A stretch of 8,131 bases of DNA, taken from NCBI GenBank assembly GCA_916720425.1, contig CAKARD010000060.1, forward strand, positions 1 to 8,131, in the 5' to 3' direction. This document shows, in pieces, positions 1-5,415 of the stretch; the first letter of the stretch is position 1, and each line of letters opens with the position of its first letter. The DNA comes from an uncultured Kingella sp. (GTDB taxonomy: Bacteria; Pseudomonadota; Gammaproteobacteria; Burkholderiales; Neisseriaceae). The position numbers were made by a program, and so were the translations under genes. Under the pieces are notes generated by a model. It ran no database searches and had not been told where the DNA came from. It was given only the letters and a program-made list of their open reading frames with translations.

Positions 1-272
1 CACGCACGCTACGCGAACTCAAAGAATATGGCATTTGGATAGTTGGCACCGATATGGAAGCAGAACACAATTTATTTCATTTTAAAATCCCCCAAAGTGT
101 TGCATGGGTTATGGGCAATGAAGGACAAGGTATGCGCCGCCTAACACGTGAACACTGTGATGCTTTGGTATCGATTCCCATGTTTGGTATGGTAGAAAGC
201 CTGAATATTTCAGTTAGCGCAGGAATGGTTCTATCAGAAACGCGCCGTCAACGCATAAAAATACTTGACTAA
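1..272 (+). CDS. rlmB: 23S rRNA (guanosine-2'-O)-methyltransferase RlmB, C-terminal part (5' end outside window)
   Basis: This is the last 89 codons of a SpoU/TrmH-class (SPOUT) methyltransferase. The reading frame is open from base 3 and ends at TAA 270-272; an internal ATG at 54 is not the start because the family fold continues upstream of it. Two diagnostic SpoU motifs are visible: motif 2 as VMGNEGQGMRR and motif 3 as ESLNISVSAGMVLSE. Together these form the knot that binds S-adenosylmethionine. RlmB methylates the 2'-OH of G2251 in the peptidyl-transferase P-loop of 23S rRNA. The spacing of the motifs and the ending after the RRQR helix fit RlmB better than TrmH or TrmL, but the N-terminal L30e-like substrate domain that would confirm this is off the left edge. 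The -35 box of the downstream tRNA promoter overlaps its last codons. Confidence 0.88.
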   Translation, partial: RTLRELKEYGIWIVGTDMEAEHNLFHFKIPQSVAWVMGNEGQGMRRLTREHCDALVSIPMFGMVESLNISVSAGMVLSETRRQRIKILD

Positions 273-293
273 AGATTACTAATTCTGTATAGT
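265..293 (+). promoter_or_regulatory. Sigma-70 promoter of the tRNA gene
   Basis: A -35 hexamer TTGACT (265-270, 5 of 6 consensus) and a -10 hexamer TATAGT (288-293, 5 of 6) are separated by exactly 17 bases. The -35 box lies within the last rlmB codons and the first base of its stop codon. Predicted initiation near base 300 leaves about 10 bases of 5' leader before the tRNA. This should give the tRNA its own transcription independent of rlmB. Confidence 0.75.
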
Positions 294-310
294 TCAACCC
301 TTATTTAATT

Positions 311-386
311 GGGTTGGTAGCTCAGTGGTTAGAGCAGAGGACTCATAATCCTTTGGTCGTGGGTTCAAACCCCACCCGACCCACCA
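311..386 (+). tRNA. tRNA with CAU anticodon (Ile2/lysidine type or elongator Met)
   Basis: The 76-base gene folds into a full cloverleaf with encoded CCA. The 7-bp acceptor stem pairs GGGTTGG with CCGACCC, with one T-G wobble at 5-68. The D arm is GCTC/GAGC, the anticodon stem is 337-341 with 349-353, and the loop CTCATAA carries CAT at 344-346. The T arm is GTGGG/CCCAC. The discriminator base is A. A paired G1-C72 rules out initiator tRNA-fMet. The eight-base D loop AGTGGTTA, the GACTCATAATC core and the TTGGTCG variable region resemble the E. coli Ile2 tRNA, whose C34 is changed to lysidine by TilS. However, T4-A69 is what E. coli elongator Met has, and the C4-G69/C5-G68 pairs of E. coli Ile2 are absent. 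The amino-acid identity is therefore undecided. Confidence 0.96.
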
Positions 387-392
387 AATTAG

Positions 393-425
393 AACCGCGT
401 AAATCCAATATTTACGCGGTTTTTT
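393..425 (+). terminator. Intrinsic terminator of the tRNA gene
   Basis: A perfect 12-bp stem, AACCGCGTAAAT (393-404) with ATTTACGCGGTT (410-421), closes a 5-base loop CCAAT. It is followed by an unbroken T run through 425. It starts six bases after the tRNA CCA end. The minus strand has no comparable T tract, so it should act mainly on + transcripts. Confidence 0.9.
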
Positions 426-580
426 CTATCTATAAAAACTATCAGCTTTTTAAAAATTTGTACTGAAAAAACCTAAATCAAAATCCCATTAACTCTATAT
501 GCCTCACATCCCTGTTTAAAAAACATCAGATATAAGGCACAAGTCTCAAACAGCCATGATATTTTAAATAGCGTGGCGCA
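422..580. other. Intergenic gap with no recognised feature
   Basis: About 155 AT-rich bases lie between the tRNA terminator and the stop codon of the minus-strand nitroreductase gene. I see no open frame with a ribosome binding site, no convincing terminator for the minus strand and no known RNA fold. CTGTTT (512-517) and AAACAG (548-553) are complementary, but 30 bases apart with no T run, so they are a poor terminator candidate. Confidence 0.5.
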
Positions 581-1135
581 TTACCAAGTTATTATATACT
601 CGCTGGTATCATGATTTTTAGATTCTTTGGAAACATTCTCATCTGTACCTATCATGATTAAACCAATAATTTTTTCGTTTTCATGACATACAAAAGCTTC
701 GCGCAACAGAGGCGCATTCACCCACATACCTGTTATCCAAACATTGGCAAAACCTTGCGCCTGCGCAGCCAATTGTATGGCATAAGCCGCACAAGCAGCA
801 CTCATGTGTTGCTCCCATTCTGGCTTAGGCTTTTCGCTTTTTTTAGGGCTAGCAATCACAGCAATGACCATGGGTGCCATATTGCCCACGCGTTGTGCTT
901 TTTTAAGTGCTTCTTCGCCCATTTTATTTTGAGTTACTTGATCAACGAGAACTTGTTCAAAACGTTGCAAACCTTCGGGGCTTTGGATAACAACAAAACG
1001 CCATGGTTTTAAATTACCATGATCAGGGACTTGGGTGGCTGCTTGCAAAATACTATCTAGTTGCAATTCATCAGGTGCGGGCGTGGATAATTTCTTGCTA
1101 GAACGACGTGTCGTGAGTAAATCTAAACTGTCCAT
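581..1135 (-). CDS. ydjA: Nitroreductase family protein, YdjA-type FMN oxidoreductase
   Basis: The 184-residue protein matches the small single-domain nitroreductases typified by E. coli YdjA (183 aa). These are homodimeric cytoplasmic flavoproteins that bind FMN at the dimer interface; the physiological substrate of YdjA is not known. Visible family signatures are the N-terminal RRS (residues 10-12, phosphate contact), the PDHGNLKPWRF segment (37-47), the WEQHMSAACAAYAIQLAAQAQG helix region starting near 107, the GFANVWITG strand (128-136) and GLIMIGT near 158-164, which closes the FMN pocket. The start at 1135 is supported by AGGA in the upstream hda stop region and by MDSLDLL aligning with YdjA MDALELL. 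It follows hda by 11 bp on the same strand with no room for a separate promoter, so the two are probably cotranscribed. Assignment to the family is firm; the substrate is not inferable. Confidence 0.88.
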   Translation of the reverse strand: MDSLDLLTTRRSSKKLSTPAPDELQLDSILQAATQVPDHGNLKPWRFVVIQSPEGLQRFEQVLVDQVTQNKMGEEALKKAQRVGNMAPMVIAVIASPKKSEKPKPEWEQHMSAACAAYAIQLAAQAQGFANVWITGMWVNAPLLREAFVCHENEKIIGLIMIGTDENVSKESKNHDTSEYIITW

Positions 1136-1146
1136 TGTATATTTTC

Positions 1147-1809
1147 CTAAGTACGTTGTTTAAGTAATCGGCGCAACAAGGGCAAAGTAATTGGTTTACC
1201 TTGTGCAATAGAATAATTAGCTAAGTCATTAAAAATATTAATTAAACTACTTAAATCTTGTCGCCAATGAGTCAGTAAATAATCATAAATGCTAGGATCA
1301 ATGTGTAATTGTCGGGTTTTTGCCATGTTATGTAGCGCAGTGATTTTTTCATCTTTGCTTAATGACTGCACTTCGTATGCCAAACAATAGCTCATACGTG
1401 TACGTAAATCTTCGCGTAATTGTAATTTGGCAGGTGGCACATCGGCAGAAAGTAATAAATGTCCCTTATGGCTATTGCGGAAAATATTAAAAATATAAAA
1501 TAAAATGGCTTGTTCGTTGGCAGTCAGTTTTTCTATTTGATCAATAGCCACAAAATCGGCCTCAACCGCAGCATCAGTCAGGGGGGTATTGCCCACATCT
1601 ATATATACGGCATGATGCCCTGCATGCAAGGCCTGACCGACCCATGCTTGCAAGATGTGGCTTTTTCCAGAGCCTTGTTCCCCCCAAATATACAAAAACT
1701 GATCATGTTCTTGCTGTAAATAATAAATTAGCTCGGCATTGGCAGTGCCTAGCAGTTTATCAAATTGAGGATAGGCGGGTTCGTCAAAGTCAAAGGTTAA
1801 TTGGTTCAC
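1147..1809 (-). CDS. hda: DnaA regulatory inactivator Hda (DnaA-like AAA+ protein)
   Basis: The 220-residue protein has a single DnaA-type AAA+ module and no DNA-binding domain IV, as expected for Hda. In E. coli, Hda bound to the DNA-loaded beta clamp stimulates ATP hydrolysis by DnaA and prevents re-initiation. The N-terminal QLTFDF (3-8) fits the clamp-binding hexapeptide. Walker A is GEQGSGKS (43-50), Walker B is FVAID (86-90), sensor 1 lies near LLLSAD (118-123), and R138 in LRTRMSY corresponds to the box VII arginine finger. By hand alignment, the sensor 2 arginine of E. coli Hda (EMRTL) appears to be serine here (DLSSL, 185-189). The start is GTG at 1809: an in-frame TGA at 1834-1836 leaves no ATG or TTG upstream. 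No clear Shine-Dalgarno sequence precedes it. The ydjA-type gene follows 11 bp downstream. Hda function is well characterised in E. coli, less so in Neisseriaceae. Confidence 0.9.
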   Translation of the reverse strand: MNQLTFDFDEPAYPQFDKLLGTANAELIYYLQQEHDQFLYIWGEQGSGKSHILQAWVGQALHAGHHAVYIDVGNTPLTDAAVEADFVAIDQIEKLTANEQAILFYIFNIFRNSHKGHLLLSADVPPAKLQLREDLRTRMSYCLAYEVQSLSKDEKITALHNMAKTRQLHIDPSIYDYLLTHWRQDLSSLINIFNDLANYSIAQGKPITLPLLRRLLKQRT

Positions 1810-1845
1810 GGTAGTGAATAATAAATATACAGGTCAAATAAAAGC

Positions 1846-1873
1846 ATTGTAACGTATTTAAACGAGATGATAA
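1846..1873 (-). promoter_or_regulatory. Possible promoter for hda-ydjA
   Basis: On the minus strand TACAAT (1846-1851, 5 of 6 to TATAAT) lies 37 bases before the GTG start. The best -35 is TTATCA (1868-1873), 4 of 6, at a 16-base spacing. The -10 is good but the -35 is weak and falls inside the hairpin downstream of proB. Confidence 0.4.
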
Positions 1874-1887
1874 ACCTCTGTCTCGTT
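1858..1887 (-). terminator. Weak stem-loop after proB, possible terminator
   Basis: AACGAGA and TCTCGTT (1881-1887 and 1861-1867) form a 7-bp stem with a 13-base loop, 22 bases after the proB stop codon. On the minus strand it is followed by only three T residues and then A residues, so it is a weak intrinsic terminator at best. Some hflX-proB transcription may read into hda. Confidence 0.3.
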
Positions 1888-1909
1888 AAGCAGCACAAGT
1901 TATGCTTGG

Positions 1910-3025
1910 TTATTGCAACAGAGCCAAATTATCTCGATGAATCAATTCATCTTCATGTGTATAGCCCAGTTGTGAGGCGATTTCATTGGCATGGCAACGC
2001 ATGATTTTTTGTGCTTCTTGGCTGCTATAATTAACCAAACCACGTGCAATTTCTTTGCCATTTTGATTCAATATAGCCACCAATTCACCACGTGCAAATG
2101 TACCACTAATTTGCGTGATACCGATTGGCAACAAACTACTATTTTGAAACAATGCTTTTTCTGCGCCCGCATCAATGTTGATTTTTCCTGCAACTTGAAT
2201 GTGTCCCAATAGCCATTGTTTTCGCGCCTTGATTCGACTGTGTTCACTGGTAAAGAGTGTGCCGATGGATTCACCTTGGGATAGGCGTACTAAAACATTA
2301 GGTTCATGTCCTGAAGCTACAACGGTATGCGCACCACTTAATGCGGCACGTTTGGCTGCCAAAACTTTAGTGTACATACCCCCTGTCCCCACTCCCGTTC
2401 CTGCGCCACCTGCCATTTGTTCTAAATTGGGATGAGCAGCAGAAATTTGCGCAATAAATTGAGCATCAGGATTTTTTCGTGGATCACTATCATACAATCC
2501 ACGTTGATCGGTCAAAATGATGAGAGCATCTGCATCAATTAAATTGGTCACTAACGCACCTAAAGTATCGTTATCACCCAGTTTAATCTCATCTATGGTT
2601 ACAGTATCATTCTCATTAATAATAGGCACAATACCATTTGTTAATAAAGTATGCAAAGTACTGCGTGCATTGAGATAACGCGTGCGATGACTCAAATCAT
2701 CATGTGTAAGTAAAATTTGTGCAGTATGAATATGATATTGAGAAAATGCCTGTTCATAGGCTTGTGCAATGCCCATTTGTCCCACCGCGGCAGCAGCTTG
2801 TAGCTTGTTAATTTCTTTAGGACGCTTGTGCCAGCCTAGGCGTTTTAATCCTTCAGCAATAGCACCACTAGACACCAATACCACCTGAATCCCATTTTGT
2901 CTAATGTGCGCAATTTGCGTAGCCCAATTATCTAACGCTCGGGTATCTATACCACGTCCTTCAGCGGTGACCAAGCTAGAACCAACTTTTATTACCAATA
3001 ATTGCGCATTTATTAGATTACTCAT
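1910..3025 (-). CDS. proB: Glutamate 5-kinase ProB with C-terminal PUA domain
   Basis: The 371-residue protein (E. coli ProB is 367) carries out the first step of proline synthesis: ATP-dependent phosphorylation of L-glutamate to gamma-glutamyl phosphate in the cytoplasm. The N-terminal amino-acid kinase domain shows KVGSSLV (13-19), VLVSSGAIAEG (49-59), IINENDTV (135-142), LGDNDTLGALV (149-159), LTDQRGLYDSDPR (171-183) and the GTGVGTGGMYTK loop (209-220), which are the nucleotide and glutamate sites of the family. A PUA domain follows from about residue 279. The ATG at 3025 has a strong GGGAGG Shine-Dalgarno (within 3030-3036) that lies inside the 3' end of hflX; the two genes overlap by 8 bp, which suggests translational coupling. 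The usual partner proA is not adjacent in this window. Feedback inhibition by proline is a family property and is not visible in the sequence. Confidence 0.96.
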   Translation of the reverse strand: MSNLINAQLLVIKVGSSLVTAEGRGIDTRALDNWATQIAHIRQNGIQVVLVSSGAIAEGLKRLGWHKRPKEINKLQAAAAVGQMGIAQAYEQAFSQYHIHTAQILLTHDDLSHRTRYLNARSTLHTLLTNGIVPIINENDTVTIDEIKLGDNDTLGALVTNLIDADALIILTDQRGLYDSDPRKNPDAQFIAQISAAHPNLEQMAGGAGTGVGTGGMYTKVLAAKRAALSGAHTVVASGHEPNVLVRLSQGESIGTLFTSEHSRIKARKQWLLGHIQVAGKINIDAGAEKALFQNSSLLPIGITQISGTFARGELVAILNQNGKEIARGLVNYSSQEAQKIMRCHANEIASQLGYTHEDELIHRDNLALLQ

Positions 3026-4142
3026 GCTTCCCTCCCGATATTAATAGTTGGCGCAAATCATCTAAGCCTACGCCACTGGTTGCAGAAACACGAACCGTTT
3101 GAGACGATACTAAACCAGTAGTTTGTTCATGTTCTGGTAATAAATCAATCTTGTTAAAGACAAAAATTTGCGGAATATTATCTGCACCGATTTCGGTTAA
3201 AACATGGTTTACATCATCAATTTTTCGTTCCCAATCAGGATCGCTGGCATCTACTACATGTAATAGACCGTGTGCCAAAGTGGTTTCTTCCAAAGTAGCA
3301 GAAAACGCCTCTATGAGTTTATGAGGCAAATCTTGTATAAACCCCACAGTATCAGTCAAAATAATGCTTTTTTGCGGTGCCAGATACACGCGCCGTGCAG
3401 TAGTATCTAAAGTAGCAAACAGCTGATCCTTAGTCAAAACTTGTGCTTTACTTAGACGATTAAACAAAGTAGATTTTCCCGCATTGGTATAGCCAACTAT
3501 CGCCCAAATAGGTAATGGGCTGTTTAAACGGGCTTGACGTTGTGTGTGTCGTTGTTTTTTTACGTATGTCAATTGTCGGCGCAACTGAGTTATTTTTGTT
3601 TGAATTAAACGGCGATCGGTTTCTAATTTGGTTTCTCCAGGACCTTTTAAGCCGATGCCACCTTTTTGACTTTGTAAATGCGTATAGCCACGGATTAAAC
3701 GGCTGGATAAATGATTCAGTTGAGCCAATTCTACTTGCAATTTGCCTTCTTGCGATTGTGCACGTTGGGCGAAAATAGCCAAAATTAGACCAACACGATC
3801 CAATACGCGACACTGCAAAATTTTTTCTAAATTGCGCTCTTGGGTGGGTGAAAGCTCATGATTAAACACAACCAAATCAATCTGTTGTTCTTGAACTATT
3901 TTTGCCCATTCTTCAGCTTTTCCTGTGCCAATAAATAACGCAGTATGTGGTTTATCACGTTTGGCAGTGTGAACACAAACCAATTCTCCCCCAGTAGCGC
4001 GTACCAATTCTTCGGCTTCAGCACAACCAGCGGCAAAAGTATATTCGCGTAAAGTGGCATTGCTCAACGATTCGTGAGTCAACATCACACACGCCAACAT
4101 GACGCGTTCATTACCTTGCAAAGTAGAATGTTGTGGCTTCAT
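3018..4142 (-). CDS. hflX: Ribosome-associated GTPase HflX (short form)
   Basis: The 374-residue GTPase belongs to the Obg-HflX group; in E. coli, HflX splits stalled ribosomes after heat stress. The HflX-specific N-terminal domain is recognisable from FIGTGKAEEW (70-79), FNHELSPTQERNLE (93-106), DRVGLILAIFAQRA (115-128), EGKLQVELAQL (132-142) and GGIGLKGPGETKLETDRR (161-178). The G domain has G1 GYTNAGKST (217-225), G3 DTVG (264-267), G4 NKID (330-333) and G5 SATSG (353-357). It stops about 17 residues after G5, so the C-terminal domain of E. coli HflX (426 aa) is missing; the stop overlaps proB cleanly and there is no sign of a frameshift. The ATG at 4142 overlaps the yhbY stop as ATGA. It is preferred over an ATG at 4100 because the GNERVMLACVML segment aligns with the E. 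coli N-terminus. Confidence 0.95.
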   Translation of the reverse strand: MKPQHSTLQGNERVMLACVMLTHESLSNATLREYTFAAGCAEAEELVRATGGELVCVHTAKRDKPHTALFIGTGKAEEWAKIVQEQQIDLVVFNHELSPTQERNLEKILQCRVLDRVGLILAIFAQRAQSQEGKLQVELAQLNHLSSRLIRGYTHLQSQKGGIGLKGPGETKLETDRRLIQTKITQLRRQLTYVKKQRHTQRQARLNSPLPIWAIVGYTNAGKSTLFNRLSKAQVLTKDQLFATLDTTARRVYLAPQKSIILTDTVGFIQDLPHKLIEAFSATLEETTLAHGLLHVVDASDPDWERKIDDVNHVLTEIGADNIPQIFVFNKIDLLPEHEQTTGLVSSQTVRVSATSGVGLDDLRQLLISGGKHE

Positions 4143-4435
4143 ACATCTTCTTCTTGGCGTGGGCGATATAGTACCAATAATTTACCAATATGTTGCACCC
4201 ATTGCGCTCCCGTTGCTTCACATAATTTTTGACAAATTGCCAAACGTTCTTCACGATCATCACCCAATACACGCACTTTAATTAATTCATGAGCTTGCAA
4301 AGCAGTGTGGGTTTCATCAATAACCGCTTGGGTTAATCCTTTTTGCCCCACCATAACCACCGGGTTAAGATGATGTGCTCGTGCTTTAAGGGTAAGTCGT
4401 TCTTGTTTAGTTAAAGGAAGTTGTTCTGTCATCAT
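4139..4435 (-). CDS. yhbY: YhbY family RNA-binding protein (CRM domain)
   Basis: The 98-residue protein is a single CRS1-YhbY (CRM) domain. Bacterial YhbY associates with pre-50S ribosomal particles and is thought to help large-subunit assembly. Signatures are LTKQERLTLKARAHHLNPVVMVG (from residue 8), the GxxG RNA-contact loop GQKG (30-33), HELIKVRVLGDDRE (49-62) and the C-terminal HIGKLLVLYRP (82-92). These align with E. coli YhbY (97 aa). The frame stays open up to an ATG at 4507, but the extra 24 residues lack family similarity. The start is therefore placed at 4435, or the adjacent ATG at 4432, with a weak AAGA sequence upstream. It is first in a minus-strand unit with hflX (4-bp ATGA overlap) and proB. 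I could not identify a confident promoter in the gap shared with the divergent M48 gene. Confidence 0.93.
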   Translation of the reverse strand: MMTEQLPLTKQERLTLKARAHHLNPVVMVGQKGLTQAVIDETHTALQAHELIKVRVLGDDREERLAICQKLCEATGAQWVQHIGKLLVLYRPRQEEDV

Positions 4436-4523
4436 TACAATTTTCTTAAATATAAAATGAATGAATTGTACACGAACATCTATCATATCGTGGCATAATA
4501 AACACAATTTTGGTGCATAAACT

Positions 4524-4528
4524 AAGGA
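4524..4528 (+). promoter_or_regulatory. Ribosome binding site deciding the M48 gene start
   Basis: AAGGA lies 3 bases before the ATG at 4532 and 6 bases before the ATG at 4535. The second spacing is the normal one, so the ATG at 4535 is favoured. The difference is one methionine. Confidence 0.65.
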
Positions 4529-4534
4529 TAAATG

Positions 4535-5311
4535 ATGAAAAAAACCTTTCTTGCTTTGATTTTAGCAATGAGTTTAACCGCATGTAATGTCGTAGACAGT
4601 GCCAGTATTAATCAACAAGCTGCTCTAAGTTATCGTCAAACCGTAGGGCAAGCCAAAAGCAAAAATATGATTGACACCACTTCGCAAACCGCAAAACGCG
4701 TGCAAATGGTGTTTCGTAAAATGGTACCTTTTGCAAACGCCGCCAATCAAACTGGGCAACTCTTTGATTGGGAAATGACGGTAATCCGTGATGATGAGCT
4801 CAACGCATGGGCGATGCCTGGAGGCAAAATGGTTGTTTACACAGGTATTGTAGAAAAATTAAACTTAACCAACGATGAAATTGCCGCTATCGTGGGGCAT
4901 GAAATGACTCATGCACTAAAAGAACACAGTAAAAAAGAGGCCAATCGCAGCTTAGGAATCAATATTGGCGCACAGCTGGGGACGGGTATTTTAAGCGCGG
5001 TAACAGGCGTAGATAGCAATTTAATTGGCGCTGGCGTTGGCTTGGCAACAGATTTAGGTGTCAACAAACCATTTAGCCGTAGTGCAGAGCGTGAAGCAGA
5101 TTTAGGAGGATTACATTTAATGGCGCAAGCAGGCTATAATCCCAATGCTGCCGTGAGCGTGTGGCAAAAAATGAATCAAGAAAATAACAATAATAATGTC
5201 GTCAATAAAGTATTATCGACACATCCCACCAACAACGATCGAATTGATTTAATCCGTAAGGAATTACCATTAGTCATGCCGATTTATTTGCGTGCAATAG
5301 GCAAACAATAG
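4535..5311 (+). CDS. M48 family metalloprotease, lipoprotein (LoiP/YggG-like)
   Basis: The 258-residue protein (259 if ATG 4532 is used) begins with a lipoprotein signal: KK, a hydrophobic stretch, then lipobox LTAC with the acylated cysteine at residue 17. The residues after the cysteine (NVV) contain no Asp at +2, so outer-membrane sorting is likely by the E. coli rule. The zinc protease core has HEMTH (122-126; E123 catalytic, H122 and H126 as ligands). The third ligand is E185 in the SAEREAD motif (183-189). The conserved STHPTNNDRI segment (228-237) is typical of LoiP/BepA-type M48 enzymes, which cleave misassembled envelope proteins. There are no TPR repeats, so BepA is less likely than LoiP. 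An Asn-rich run (214-221) is encoded by AAT/AAC repeats. The gene is probably monocistronic, with a terminator 25 bases after its stop. Confidence 0.9.
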   Translation: MKKTFLALILAMSLTACNVVDSASINQQAALSYRQTVGQAKSKNMIDTTSQTAKRVQMVFRKMVPFANAANQTGQLFDWEMTVIRDDELNAWAMPGGKMVVYTGIVEKLNLTNDEIAAIVGHEMTHALKEHSKKEANRSLGINIGAQLGTGILSAVTGVDSNLIGAGVGLATDLGVNKPFSRSAEREADLGGLHLMAQAGYNPNAAVSVWQKMNQENNNNNVVNKVLSTHPTNNDRIDLIRKELPLVMPIYLRAIGKQ

Positions 5312-5335
5312 ACAGAATGTCTAAAAATAGCAATT

Positions 5336-5369
5336 AGACAAGATATTTTTGTAAAATATTGTCTTTTTT
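5336..5369 (+). terminator. Intrinsic terminator of the M48 protease gene
   Basis: AGACAA (5336-5341) and TATTTT (5344-5349), separated by a GA bulge, pair with AAAATATTGTCT (5353-5364) around a 3-base loop TGT. A run of T residues follows to 5369. The stem is AT-rich and so weaker than the tRNA terminator, but the geometry is right. Its 3' arm doubles as the -35 region of the leuC promoter. Confidence 0.75.
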
Positions 5370-5387
5370 GTCTAAAAAATCTACAAT
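5359..5387 (+). promoter_or_regulatory. Sigma-70 promoter of leuC
   Basis: TTGTCT (5359-5364, 4 of 6 to TTGACA) and TACAAT (5382-5387, 5 of 6 to TATAAT) are separated by exactly 17 bases. Initiation would fall near 5394. That leaves about 22 bases before the preferred leuC start at 5416, or about 10 bases before the ATG at 5404, so no leader peptide or attenuator can fit. Confidence 0.65.
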
Positions 5388-5415
5388 AATATTTTTTAAA
5401 TAAATGAATAGCATC

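Noticed and set aside
683..1012. 109-codon open frame on + inside the minus-strand nitroreductase gene
   Set aside because: It lies entirely antisense to a clear family member, has no ribosome binding site and its translation resembles nothing. The same applies to the other antisense frames over hda, proB, hflX, leuC and yhbY.
1581..1685. Two six-base homopolymers in hda (G6 at 1581-1586, C6 at 1680-1685) as phase-variable tracts
   Set aside because: Six bases is too short for frequent slippage, both fall in conserved coding sequence (one at the Walker A loop), and hda is not a surface gene.
4436..4507. N-terminal extension of yhbY from an upstream ATG
   Set aside because: The extra 24 residues have no YhbY counterpart, and the region is better read as the intergenic gap with the divergent M48 gene.
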